Of a stretch of 64,000 nucleotides of DNA, positions 32,695 through 41,442 are shown piece by piece (positions within the stretch are counted from its first letter, which is position 1; the number at the start of each line of letters is the position of its first letter). The notes under the pieces were generated by a model that was given only the letters and a program-made list of their open reading frames with translations, had not been told where the DNA came from and made no database searches. A program made the translations under genes and the position numbers. The stretch spans positions 124,001 to 188,000 of the forward strand of contig SUYG01000037.1 of assembly GCA_015060555.1 (NCBI GenBank), given 5' to 3'. The DNA comes from Physcousia sp015060555. GTDB lineage: Bacteria > Bacteroidota > Bacteroidia > Bacteroidales > Bacteroidaceae.

Positions 32695-34128
32695 ATGAAA
32701 GCACGTTTTTTCTTCATCATAGCTTCAGCCCTATTGATAGCGACCTCTGCCATCGCACAGACTCGTGAAATCCAGGTCTATAAAGGCGGCAACGTGATCA
32801 AGTTCTTTTCCTTCAATGAGGTGGACAGCGCAAAAGTCGTTTATACCGCAAAGAACATGACAGCCACAGCCATCGACCTTGGCCTCTCCGTGAAATGGGC
32901 AGACATGAATGTGGGAGCAGGCAGACCGGAGGACTACGGCTCCTATTTCGCCTGGGGCGAGACGGCGCCCAAGAGAGAGTACACCTGGAACACATACACC
33001 TGGTGCGAAGGCTCCAATACGACGATGACCAAGTACTGCAACGACAGTTCCTATGGAATAGAAGACTATCTGTCAACGCTGGAAGCCGCAGACGATGCAG
33101 CCCATGAGAACTGGGGTGGTGCATGGCGTATGCCGACAGAAAGCGAACTCGATGAATTGCTTAGCAACTGCACATGGAAGTGGGTCACGCTGGATGGCGT
33201 GAACGGTCAGCTCGTCACCGGCCCCAACGGCAACAGCATCTTCCTCCCCGCTACTGGCTGGATAGATAAATTGGCCCGTGCCAACGCAGGGTCCTATGGC
33301 GGCTATTACTCGTCAGCGCTTTCCTCTGAACGTTCCGACAAAGCCCGGGCCATGTACATCAGCAATGGTGGCTCCGGCCTGCACGACGCGACCCGGATAT
33401 GCGGTTACGCTGTACGCCCTGTCCTGCCTGCTACGGCATACGCCAAGGCACCAGAGCTGCAAGTGTTCAAGGGCAACGACCTCGTCTGGTCGATAGCTGT
33501 CAGCGAAATCGACAGCGCCAAAGTCGTGGAGATCCCCGTCCATGCCGTTGACATGGGACTTTCGGTGTTCTGGGCCGACATGAATGTGGGAGCCGAGAAG
33601 CCTGAAGAATACGGCAACTATTATTCCTGGGGTGAGACGCGTCCCAAGGACGACTACAGCCTTACTAACTATCAATGGTGGGACAATGGTTTCACCAAGT
33701 ACTGCACCGACGACGAGCATGGAACGACGGATCACAAAAGCATACTGGATTTGTCCGACGATGCCGCCAATGCCAACTGGGGCAGCACGTGGCGCACGCC
33801 AACGATAGAAGAGATCATGGAACTGGCGAACCGTTGTCAATGGCACTGGACAGAACGCAACGGCGTGGAAGGCTTTCAGGTCACTGGCCCCAGCGGCAAC
33901 AGCATCTTCCTTCCCCCAGCAGGCTATTACGAAGGTTCAGAGGGTAAGGAGGTCAACCGCCACGGCTTATATTGGTCATCAACGCTATACACCTATGGCA
34001 TCGACTATAACGTTGATCAACGCGCGCGTTGCCTCTTCATTAATAATGTTATTATGGAATACCGCGGTATAGATGCCATCGAACGTTTCAAGGGCTTTCC
34101 AGTTCGTCCGGTCATAAAGATTCGTTAG
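32695..34128 (+). CDS. Secreted protein with two Fibrobacter-type paralogous domains
   Basis: A 477-residue exported protein (signal peptide ending AIAQ) with two tandem homologous halves. The first is about residues 60-245 (AIDLGLSVKWADMNVGAGRP, YFAWGETAPK, WGGAWRMPTESE, TGPNGNSIFLPATG). The second is about 280-475 (AVDMGLSVFWADMNVGAEKP, YYSWGETRPK, WGSTWRTPTIEE, TGPSGNSIFLPPAG). This is the Fib_succ_major-like repeat seen in many Bacteroidota surface proteins; its function is not known. Each half is preceded by a short motif (EIQVYKGGNVIKFFSFNEVDSAKVV and a similar one, split here). A hairpin follows the stop codon. Confidence 0.8.
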   Translation: MKARFFFIIASALLIATSAIAQTREIQVYKGGNVIKFFSFNEVDSAKVVYTAKNMTATAIDLGLSVKWADMNVGAGRPEDYGSYFAWGETAPKREYTWNTYTWCEGSNTTMTKYCNDSSYGIEDYLSTLEAADDAAHENWGGAWRMPTESELDELLSNCTWKWVTLDGVNGQLVTGPNGNSIFLPATGWIDKLARANAGSYGGYYSSALSSERSDKARAMYISNGGSGLHDATRICGYAVRPVLPATAYAKAPELQVFKGNDLVWSIAVSEIDSAKVVEIPVHAVDMGLSVFWADMNVGAEKPEEYGNYYSWGETRPKDDYSLTNYQWWDNGFTKYCTDDEHGTTDHKSILDLSDDAANANWGSTWRTPTIEEIMELANRCQWHWTERNGVEGFQVTGPSGNSIFLPPAGYYEGSEGKEVNRHGLYWSSTLYTYGIDYNVDQRARCLFINNVIMEYRGIDAIERFKGFPVRPVIKIR

Positions 34129-34138
34129 AATGCACGAT

Positions 34139-34166
34139 AGAAGGCCACCTTGCGGGGTGGCCTTCT
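34139..34166. terminator. Hairpin terminator of locus C
   Basis: The stem AGAAGGCCACC / GGTGGCCTTCT with loop TTGCGG is followed by GCTATGATGG, as at 30459-30487. It lies between the convergent genes ending at 34128 and 34201. Confidence 0.65.
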
Positions 34167-34200
34167 GCTATGATGGGATTTCGGGGGAACTTGGGGGAGG

Positions 34201-34905
34201 TTACTCGAAATAGAAGGAGAGGACAATCATGGAGGCGCGGCCGCGGTCGAGGCTGTTGGTGTACTTCATCAGGGTTTGGTCGATGAGGTCGCTGCGGTCG
34301 TGGACGATGATGTCGCGGAGGCCAAAGCAGAACTTCAATTCGGGAATCAGCTTGAAGTAGCGGAGGTAGATGTCGCAGCCCAGACCGATCTCGAGATAGC
34401 AGTCGAAACGCTCGGTGAGCAGGGCGTTGTGCTTGCGGGCGGTGAGGTCTATGCAGGGCGAGGCGCCGAGGCAAACGTAGGGGCGGAAGTTGTTGTAGCG
34501 GGGCGCTGCCACCTTCAGCAGCAAGGGCAGCGAGATGTAGGTGGATTTGATGTTCTGTGTGGAGTCGCGACCGCTGAGCTGCTCATGGAAGACGACGTGC
34601 TTCTGACCGAAATGCAGGGAGGGCTGCAGGCGCAGACCAAAAGTCTTGTTCAGACGCAGCTCGCCCACGACGCCCACGGAGAAGCCCGGCTGGAAGTTAT
34701 CGACCTCGGTGAACCATTGCTGGCCGGTGGCGGGGTCGATGTAGCCGTTGTTGGTCAGCTCCATGTCCATCATGTTCAAGCCGATGAAGAAGCCATAGTG
34801 CAGGAAGCGGGTATCCAGATACGGACGGTGCTGGATACGGGGCTCCTGCGCTGCGGCAGGCAGCACGGCGAGAGCGGTGAGAAGTATGATGATTGCGCGT
34901 TTCAT
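34201..34905 (-). CDS. PorT-family outer-membrane beta-barrel protein
   Basis: A 234-residue exported protein. A signal peptide (MKRAIIILLTALAVLPAAAQ) is followed by RPYLDTRFLHYGFFIGLNMMD, the HxGxxxGLNxxD-like start of PorT/Sov-linked barrels. Amphipathic strands follow (FGLRLQPSLHFGQKHV, YISLPLLLKVAA, NNFRPYVCLGASP), and the last strand ends in Phe-Glu (SMIVLSFYFE), typical for BAM-inserted barrels. PorT is needed for type IX secretion in Porphyromonas. Since porW and porX are also in this window, a T9SS role fits, but a generic barrel is possible. It diverges from rimP. Confidence 0.65.
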   Translation of the reverse strand: MKRAIIILLTALAVLPAAAQEPRIQHRPYLDTRFLHYGFFIGLNMMDMELTNNGYIDPATGQQWFTEVDNFQPGFSVGVVGELRLNKTFGLRLQPSLHFGQKHVVFHEQLSGRDSTQNIKSTYISLPLLLKVAAPRYNNFRPYVCLGASPCIDLTARKHNALLTERFDCYLEIGLGCDIYLRYFKLIPELKFCFGLRDIIVHDRSDLIDQTLMKYTNSLDRGRASMIVLSFYFE

Positions 34906-35035
34906 CTTCTATATAACGCACGCAGGGGTGGTTTTATTGTGCCGAGGAAGCACAGATAAGAAGTGCAAGGTGCTGAAAAGAGGGCGGAAAGTGCAGATTT
35001 TCATGTTTTTTCTTGCACATTCATGAGAAAAGCAG

Positions 35036-35043
35036 TACTTTTG
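35036..35043 (+). promoter_or_regulatory. -7 box of the rimP-nusA-infB operon
   Basis: TACTTTTG, with CTTG 20 bases upstream. The leader to the rimP ATG is about 120 bases and GC-rich, with possible hairpins (35070-35140). A structured regulatory leader is possible but not shown. Confidence 0.55.
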
Positions 35044-35169
35044 CAGCGCAAAAGAAACGTAGCGAGGAAGCGAGGGGCCCCCGAGGTTCTTCGCTTCACT
35101 CTTTCAAGAGGCTCCCCGCTGCAGGTTCTTACTGCACGAAACGTAACGCTAAACGAAAAACAGTATCGC

Positions 35170-35637
35170 ATGATTGACAAGGCAAAAGTGCAAGCATTGG
35201 TTGAGCAATGGCTTCAGGGTAAAGACTACTTCCTGACGGATCTCACCGTCACGCCCGATGACTGTATCACCGTGGAAATCGACCAGGCCGAAGGGGTTTG
35301 GATTGAGGACTGCGTGCAGTTGTCCCGCTTCATCGAGGACCATCTCTCGCGCGACGAAGAGGACTATGAGCTGGAGGTGGGCAGCGCCGGACTGGGACAG
35401 CCCTTCAAGGTGCTGCGCCAATGGCAGAATCATGTGGGCAAGCAGGTGGAGGTCATCACCACAGACGGCCGCAAGCTGAAGGGCACGCTTCAGGCTGCCG
35501 ATGCCGAACACGTTACCCTTGCCGTGCGCCAGAAGGTGCAGGTGGAGGGCAAGAAGCGCCCCGTCATGCAGGACGTGGACATCACGCTGCCGATGAGCGA
35601 GGTGAAGAGCGGCCGCTATCTCTTAGATTTCAAATAA
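35170..35637 (+). CDS. rimP: Ribosome maturation factor RimP
   Basis: A 155-residue cytosolic protein for 30S subunit maturation. It shows DYFLTDLTVTPDDCITVEID, the ISRFIE-like VQLSRFIEDHL, the conserved YELEVGSAGLGQPFKVLRQW (family EVSSPG-like region) and a C-terminal SH3-like domain (KQVEVITTDGRKLKGTL). I chose the ATG at 35170; the open frame upstream passes through the leader. It forms an operon with nusA (13-base spacing) and infB, the usual bacterial order. Confidence 0.93.
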   Translation: MIDKAKVQALVEQWLQGKDYFLTDLTVTPDDCITVEIDQAEGVWIEDCVQLSRFIEDHLSRDEEDYELEVGSAGLGQPFKVLRQWQNHVGKQVEVITTDGRKLKGTLQAADAEHVTLAVRQKVQVEGKKRPVMQDVDITLPMSEVKSGRYLLDFK

Positions 35638-35650
35638 ACTAAAAATACTC

Positions 35651-36940
35651 ATGGCAAAGAAACAAAACAACGCACTCATCGACACCTTCGCTGAGTTCAA
35701 GGAAACAAAGAACATCGACCGCGCCACCCTGGTGAGCGTGCTCGAAGAGAGCTTCCGCAACGTCATCGCTAAGATGAAGGGTACGGACGAGAACTACGAC
35801 GTCATCGTGAACCCCGACAAGGGCGACTTCGAAATCTACTGCAACCGCACGGTGGTGCCCGACGACGAGGTCACCGACCCCAACATGCAGATATCCCTCA
35901 CCGAGGCCCGTCAGATTGCCGACGACTACGAGGTGGGCGAGGATGTCTCCGAGCCTGTTGACTTCTCCAAGTTCGGCCGCCGCGCCATCCTGACACTGCG
36001 CCAGACGCTGGCCTCCCGCATCCTGGAACTGGAGCACGACGCCCTCTACAACAAGTACAAGGACATGGTCGGCGAGGTCATCTCCGCCGAGGTCTATCAG
36101 GTGTGGCACAAGGAAGTGCTGCTGCTCGACGAGGAGGGTAACGAACTGCTGCTGCCCAAGAACGAGCAGATTCCCGGCGACTTCTTCCGCAAGGGCGAAC
36201 CCGCCCGCGCTGTGGTGGCCCGCGTAGATAACTCTACCGGCAACCCCAAAATCATCCTCTCACGCACCAGCCCCGTCTTCCTGCAGCGCCTGCTGGAGGC
36301 TGAGGTGCCCGAGATTGCCGAGGGCATCATCGCCATCCGCAAGATTGCCCGCGTGCCGGGCGAGCGTGCCAAGATTGCTGTGGAGAGCTTCGACGACCGT
36401 GTAGATCCCGTGGGAGCCTGCGTAGGTGTGCGCGGCAGCCGTGTCCACGGCATCGTGCGCGAGCTGAAGGGCGAGAACCTCGATGTCATCCAGTGGACCA
36501 GCAACCTGCAGCTGCTCATCGCACGCGCCCTCGGTCCTGCCGAGATCAACAGCATCAACCTCGACACCGAGAACAAGCACTGCGAGGTATATCTCGATCC
36601 CGATCAGGTCAGCCTCGCCATCGGTAAGGGCGGCTTGAACATCCGTCTGGCCTCCATGCTCACCGACACTGTCATCGATGTCTATCGCGAGGTGCAGGGC
36701 AGCGAGGAAGAGGAACTCGAGGACGATATCTACCTCGACGACTTCAAGGATGAGATCGACGAGTGGGTCATCGAAGAGCTGAAGAAGAATGGATGGACAA
36801 CAGCCCGCTCCGTGCTCGAGGCACCCCGCGAGATGCTCATCAAGAATGCCGACCTCGAGGAGGAGACCGTGGATGAGGTGCTCCGCATCCTCAAAGCTGA
36901 ATTTGCCGACGAAGAGGAGGATAATGAGAGTGAAAAATGA
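35651..36940 (+). CDS. nusA: Transcription termination/antitermination factor NusA
   Basis: A 429-residue RNA polymerase-associated protein. Domains in order: N-terminal RNAP-binding domain (about 1-125), S1 domain (VGEVISAEVYQVWHKEVLL), and KH1/KH2 with GVRGSRVHGIVRELKGENLD and IGKGGLNIRLAS. A C-terminal helix-hairpin region (WTTARSVLEAPREML) is followed by an acidic tail. It binds nascent RNA and affects pausing. The 115-base spacer to infB is an inverted pair of AAGTGAAAAATGAA-type words. Confidence 0.96.
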   Translation: MAKKQNNALIDTFAEFKETKNIDRATLVSVLEESFRNVIAKMKGTDENYDVIVNPDKGDFEIYCNRTVVPDDEVTDPNMQISLTEARQIADDYEVGEDVSEPVDFSKFGRRAILTLRQTLASRILELEHDALYNKYKDMVGEVISAEVYQVWHKEVLLLDEEGNELLLPKNEQIPGDFFRKGEPARAVVARVDNSTGNPKIILSRTSPVFLQRLLEAEVPEIAEGIIAIRKIARVPGERAKIAVESFDDRVDPVGACVGVRGSRVHGIVRELKGENLDVIQWTSNLQLLIARALGPAEINSINLDTENKHCEVYLDPDQVSLAIGKGGLNIRLASMLTDTVIDVYREVQGSEEEELEDDIYLDDFKDEIDEWVIEELKKNGWTTARSVLEAPREMLIKNADLEEETVDEVLRILKAEFADEEEDNESEK

Positions 36941-37046
36941 AAGAATGAAAAGTGAAAAATAAACATCACTCATTTCAATTCATTCACGCCATACAATCCA
37001 AAGTAAAATATATTTTTCACTCTATCACTTTTCATTTTTCATTTAA
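36925..37046. repeat. Inverted pair of GTGAAAAATGAA words between nusA and infB
   Basis: The left tract (about 36927-36962) of GTGAAAAATGAA-like words is matched by its complement (about 37010-37046, TTTTTCACTC, ATCACTTTTCATTTTTC). Together they could form a long hairpin in the operon mRNA. The left tract runs over the last nusA codons. Confidence 0.7.
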
Positions 37047-37055
37047 ACATAGCTT

Positions 37056-39935
37056 ATGCCAATAAGAATAAATAAAGTTACCAAAGAGTTCAGCGTAGGT
37101 CTGCAGACGCTCGTGGATCTCCTGAACAAGAAGGGGTTCACTGATGTAGAGGCGAATCCCAATGCCAGCCTCAGCGACGAGCAGTACGCCGTCGTGCAGG
37201 CAGAGTTCAACAAGGAACAGAGCAAGGGACTGCGCATTCCTATACCGCAGCCCGCTGTCCGCAAGACCAAGGAGAAGAAGGAGACCATCGTGCTCACGGA
37301 GAGCGGCGAGGCACTCCCCCTGACCGAGGTGAAGAAGCCGAAACTCGTAGGACATATCAATCTCGACAGCAAGGGAAACCCCCTGGCAGAAAGCAAGACG
37401 GAACCGGAGCCCAAGAAGACGCCAGAACCCAAGGCCGAGCCTAAGCCCGAGCCAGCCCCCGAACCCAAGGCAACAGCCGAGCCCAAGGCTGCGCCCGAGG
37501 TCAAGGCAACGCCCGAAGCTAAGGCAGCACCCGAAGTCAAGGCTGCGCCCGAAGCCAAAGCCGAGGCACCAGAGGCTGCTCCACAAGCTCCTGTCGCAAC
37601 TCACGAGAAGCCCGCAGCAGCGGAGCCGGCACGTGCCGCCGAGCCTGCGCCCAAGAAAAAGAAGGGCGTAGAGCTGGAAGAGATAGATGGCGTCTATCGC
37701 GTCAAAGGCCCCACAGAACCGCCTCTCACCCTGAACATCAAAGGACACATCGACCTCGACTCGCTCAACCAGAGCACACGCCCCCCGCGCTCCAAAAAGC
37801 GCAAGAAAGGCGGTGCCGGCAATGAGGCCGCCGGACGCGGCAACAAGAAGAAGGGCGAACGCGTGGATATCAATGCTGAAGCTGCTAAGCAAAACCAGCA
37901 GAGCAACCAGCAGAAGAAGAACAAAGGCGGCAACCAGCAGAACCAGAACAACCAGCAGAACCAAGGCAGCGGCAAGAAGAACAAGCGCAAGAACCAGCCG
38001 AAGGAGCCCGTGCTCGTTGCAGAACAGAGCGAGGAAGAGGTAGCCAAGCAGGTGCGCGAGACGCTGGCCCGCCTGACAGCCGGTAAGAACGCCTCTTTCG
38101 GCAAGGGCGCCAAGTACCGCCGCGAGAAGCGCGAGAACATCCGCGCCGGCATGGAGGCCGAGATGGAAGAGCTGGAGAAGGAGTCAAAGATCCTGAAGCT
38201 CACCGAGTTCGTGACCGCCAACGAGCTGGCATCGATGATGAACGTGCCCGTCACACAGGTCATCGGCACCTGCATGAGCCTCGGCGTCATGGTCAGCATC
38301 AACCAGCGCATGGACAAGGAGACCATCGACCTCGTGGCCGACGAGTTCGGATTCCAGACAGAATACGTCAGCGCCGACGTCAGCGAAGCCGTGCAGGAGG
38401 AGGCCGACGATGAGGCCGATCTCGTGCCACGCGCTCCGATTGTCACCGTCATGGGTCACGTCGATCACGGTAAGACATCGCTCCTCGACTACATCCGCAA
38501 GACCAACGTCATCGCCGGTGAGGCCGGCGGCATCACGCAGCACATCGGTGCCTACAACGTGAAGCTCGACGACGGCCGCCACATCACCTTCCTCGACACC
38601 CCAGGTCACGAGGCTTTCACCGCCATGCGTGCCCGTGGTGCTCAGGTGACGGACATCGCCATCATCATCATCGCTGCCGACGACGACATCATGCCGCAGA
38701 CGAAGGAAGCCATCAACCACGCTGTGGCTGCCGGCGTGCCCATCGTCTTCGCTATCAATAAGATTGACAAGCCTGCCGCCAACCCCGAGAAGATCAAGGA
38801 GCATCTGGCACAGATGAACTTCCTCGTCGAGGACTGGGGCGGCAAGTACCAGAGCCAGGACATTAGTGCCAAGAAGGGCATCGGCGTGCCCGAGCTGATG
38901 GAGAAGGTGCTCCTCGAAGCCGAGATGCTCGACCTGAAGGCCAACCCCAACCGCAAGGCCACGGGTTCCATCATCGAGTCATCGCTGGACAAGGGCCGCG
39001 GCTATGTCGCCACGCTCCTCTGCTCCAACGGTACGCTGAAGATGGGCGACATCCTGCTCGCTGGCACCAACTACGGCCGCATCAAGGCTATGTTCAACGA
39101 GCGCGGACAGCGCATCAAGGAGATCGGTCCGGCACAGGCCGCCACCGTCCTTGGCCTCAACGGTGCCCCGCAGGCCGGTGACGCCTTCCACGTCATGGAC
39201 AGCGACCAGGAGGCCCGCGAGATAGCCAGCAAGCGCGAGCAGCTGCAGCGCGAGCAGGGCATCCGCACACAGCACCACCTCACGCTCGACGAGATCGGCC
39301 GCCGCATCGAACAGGGCGGATTCCAGGAGCTCAACGTCATCGTCAAGGGCGACGTGGACGGCTCCATCGAGGCCCTCAGCGACTCGCTCATCAAGCTCTC
39401 CACCGAGAAGATTGCCGTCAACGTCATCCACAAGGCCGTGGGTCAGATCTCCGAGAACGATGTCTCGCTGGCTGCTGCCTCCGACGCCATCATCGTGGCT
39501 TTCCAGGTTCGTCCCTCCGCACAGGCCCGCAAGGCTGCCGAGCAGCAGGGCGTGGAGATTCGCACCTACAGCATCATCTATGATGCCATCGAAGAGGTGA
39601 AGGAAGCCATGGAAGGTATGCTCGCCCCCGAGCTCAAGGAGGAGGTCACCGCCCAGCTCGAAGTGCGCCAGGTCTTCCACATCTCCAAGGTCGGCACCGT
39701 GGCCGGTGCCTACGTGGTGGATGGCAAGGTCAGCCGCACCAACAAAGCTCGCGTCATCCGCGACGGCATCGTCATCCACACCGGACAGATCGACGCCCTC
39801 AAGCGCTTCAAGGACGACGTCAAGGAGGTCAGCACCAACTTCGAGTGCGGTATCTCCCTCGTCAACTACAGCGACATCCGCGAAGGCGACACCATCGAAA
39901 CCTTCCAGGAGATTGAGGTCAAGGCAAAACTGTGA
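37056..39935 (+). CDS. infB: Translation initiation factor IF-2
   Basis: A 959-residue GTPase that brings initiator tRNA to the ribosome. It has an N-terminal IF2_N domain (MPIRINKVTKEFSVGLQTLV) and a long low-complexity region (about 110-320) rich in EPK/APE and QNQQ repeats. A second helical segment follows. The GTPase domain shows GHVDHGKTS (about residue 467), DTPGHEAFTAMRARGA and NKIDKPAANPEK, then domains II to IV ending EIEVKAKL. The N-terminal linker is longer than in E. coli but normal for this phylum. Confidence 0.97.
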   Translation: MPIRINKVTKEFSVGLQTLVDLLNKKGFTDVEANPNASLSDEQYAVVQAEFNKEQSKGLRIPIPQPAVRKTKEKKETIVLTESGEALPLTEVKKPKLVGHINLDSKGNPLAESKTEPEPKKTPEPKAEPKPEPAPEPKATAEPKAAPEVKATPEAKAAPEVKAAPEAKAEAPEAAPQAPVATHEKPAAAEPARAAEPAPKKKKGVELEEIDGVYRVKGPTEPPLTLNIKGHIDLDSLNQSTRPPRSKKRKKGGAGNEAAGRGNKKKGERVDINAEAAKQNQQSNQQKKNKGGNQQNQNNQQNQGSGKKNKRKNQPKEPVLVAEQSEEEVAKQVRETLARLTAGKNASFGKGAKYRREKRENIRAGMEAEMEELEKESKILKLTEFVTANELASMMNVPVTQVIGTCMSLGVMVSINQRMDKETIDLVADEFGFQTEYVSADVSEAVQEEADDEADLVPRAPIVTVMGHVDHGKTSLLDYIRKTNVIAGEAGGITQHIGAYNVKLDDGRHITFLDTPGHEAFTAMRARGAQVTDIAIIIIAADDDIMPQTKEAINHAVAAGVPIVFAINKIDKPAANPEKIKEHLAQMNFLVEDWGGKYQSQDISAKKGIGVPELMEKVLLEAEMLDLKANPNRKATGSIIESSLDKGRGYVATLLCSNGTLKMGDILLAGTNYGRIKAMFNERGQRIKEIGPAQAATVLGLNGAPQAGDAFHVMDSDQEAREIASKREQLQREQGIRTQHHLTLDEIGRRIEQGGFQELNVIVKGDVDGSIEALSDSLIKLSTEKIAVNVIHKAVGQISENDVSLAAASDAIIVAFQVRPSAQARKAAEQQGVEIRTYSIIYDAIEEVKEAMEGMLAPELKEEVTAQLEVRQVFHISKVGTVAGAYVVDGKVSRTNKARVIRDGIVIHTGQIDALKRFKDDVKEVSTNFECGISLVNYSDIREGDTIETFQEIEVKAKL

Positions 39936-39936
39936 C

Positions 39937-40041
39937 ACGTTAACAAGTTAACAGGTTAACACGTTAACAAGTTGGTATATCACTCATCAATAGTAAACAG
40001 TGATTTTATTAACGTGTTAACGTGTTAATGTGTTAACGTGT
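39937..40041. repeat. GTTAACA words in inverted pair between infB and cvpA
   Basis: About four GTTAACA-like words (39937-39975) and four complementary TTAACGTG words (40008-40041) flank a centre containing ATCACT...AGTGAT. The whole could fold into one long hairpin. It may separate infB from cvpA transcriptionally. Confidence 0.75.
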
Positions 40042-40043
40042 TC

Positions 40044-40550
40044 ATGAGCAACGCGAATGAAATGAATGGTTTCGACATACTATTTATCTTAGTGCTTCTT
40101 GCCGGCGCCTGGAAAGGATGGAGCAATGGACTGCTGAAGGAGATCTTAGGCCTCATCGGCGTCTTCGTAGGACTCTATGTAGCTCGCCTGCTCTATGAGA
40201 AGGTGGGCTTCTATTTAGCCCCCCACCTGGGTACACCGCCCGCCATCGCCAACATCATCGCCTTTGCGTTGCTGTGGATGGGCGTTCCGGTCATTCTAAG
40301 CATCATGGGAGAGCTGCTCACCAAGTTCCTGGAACTGGTGGGGCTGGACAGCATCAACCACATCGGCGGTCTCATAGTCAGCCTCGTGAAGTATGGTCTC
40401 CTGCTCGGCGTTCTCTGCAATGTCCTCGCCATCACACATCTTGTCAGCGAGGAGGCACAGCAGACCTCCACACTCTTTACCCCGCTGAAACAAAGCACCA
40501 GCATGGTCTTCGACCTCGCAGTACAACAATGGAAGAACGCAGGAAAATGA
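40044..40550 (+). CDS. CvpA-family inner-membrane protein
   Basis: A 168-residue protein with four transmembrane segments. It starts with FDILFILVLLAGAWKGWSNG followed by GLIGVFVGLYVARLLYE, the usual CvpA pattern (G-x-x-K-G-x-x-x-G). CvpA proteins are linked to colicin V production in E. coli and to envelope stress; the role here is unknown. The ATG at 40044 and the second in-frame ATG at 40062 (the common family start) are both possible. The stop overlaps the next gene's start (ATGA). Confidence 0.85.
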   Translation: MSNANEMNGFDILFILVLLAGAWKGWSNGLLKEILGLIGVFVGLYVARLLYEKVGFYLAPHLGTPPAIANIIAFALLWMGVPVILSIMGELLTKFLELVGLDSINHIGGLIVSLVKYGLLLGVLCNVLAITHLVSEEAQQTSTLFTPLKQSTSMVFDLAVQQWKNAGK

Positions 40551-41425
40551 AACGCCAACCGACCATGCGCTACGGCTTCATCCTCGGCGCCGTGCTCATG
40601 ACGCTGGGGTTGGGACTACAGGGGGGCTTAGGTCCTGTGGAATGGGACAAATTTGCGTGGCCCGTCAACATCTATGTCTTGGCGGGCTTCCTCATCTGCA
40701 TCGCCACCCTCTTCCTGCTGCGCAAGAAGGTCGCACCATTCCGCTTCCTGGGGACTTACCAAGCGGTCATCCCCACAATGGTCTATGCCGTCGTGCTGAC
40801 AATGGCCATGGGACTGACGCGGCAGGAGACGGGCGGCATCTGGCTGCACCACATGCTGACATTCTGGCCCTTCGTGCTCATCTATGTACTGATGGCATTC
40901 ATCCTTGGCATGACGATTCTCATCCAGCTGAAGAGATGGGCTGCCGCCAGCTTCTCACCTTCCTCGTTTCATTTCTCGCTTCTTCTTCACCTTGGGCTCT
41001 TTCTGGCAATGACCACCGCCACGCTGGGCAATGCCGACGTACAACACCTAAAGATGGTAGCCTTCAAGGACGCACCCGAAAGTCGTGCGCTGACAGCCGA
41101 AAACACCGTTTACAATCTTCCCCTGACCATCGAGCTCAAACGTTTTCTGCTGGACACCTATGCCGACGGCACACCCAAACGTTTTGCCTCAGAACTACAG
41201 ATCCAGACGAGTTCGGGATCGCACATCAACGCCACCGTCGATGTCAACCAGCCTGTCGAAGTGGACGGCTGGAAGATATACCAATACGGCTACGATACAC
41301 AGGAAGGTGCACGTAGCCGTTATAGCATTCTGGAACTGGTGAGAGACCCTTGGCTGCCCTGGGTTTATGCAGGCATCATCATGATGCTGGCGGGCGCCCT
41401 CTGCATGTTCCTCTTTAAAAGATAA
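40547..41425 (+). CDS. ResB-like membrane protein (cytochrome c biogenesis type)
   Basis: A 292-residue protein read from an ATG at 40547 that overlaps the cvpA stop. It has N-terminal transmembrane helices (FILGAVLMTLGLGLQ, NIYVLAGFLICIATLFLL, YQAVIPTMVYAVVLT, WPFVLIYVLMAFILGM). A periplasmic domain follows with VDGWKIYQYGYDTQEGARSR and a final helix. The SGSHINATVDVNQPVEVDGWKIYQ region is the hallmark of ResB/CcsB-linked heme attachment proteins. It may stabilise heme delivery to apocytochrome, but no CcsA-like partner is next to it in this window. Confidence 0.75.
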   Translation: MKRQPTMRYGFILGAVLMTLGLGLQGGLGPVEWDKFAWPVNIYVLAGFLICIATLFLLRKKVAPFRFLGTYQAVIPTMVYAVVLTMAMGLTRQETGGIWLHHMLTFWPFVLIYVLMAFILGMTILIQLKRWAAASFSPSSFHFSLLLHLGLFLAMTTATLGNADVQHLKMVAFKDAPESRALTAENTVYNLPLTIELKRFLLDTYADGTPKRFASELQIQTSSGSHINATVDVNQPVEVDGWKIYQYGYDTQEGARSRYSILELVRDPWLPWVYAGIIMMLAGALCMFLFKR

Positions 41426-41442
41426 GCTGTCTTGCTGCTCAA

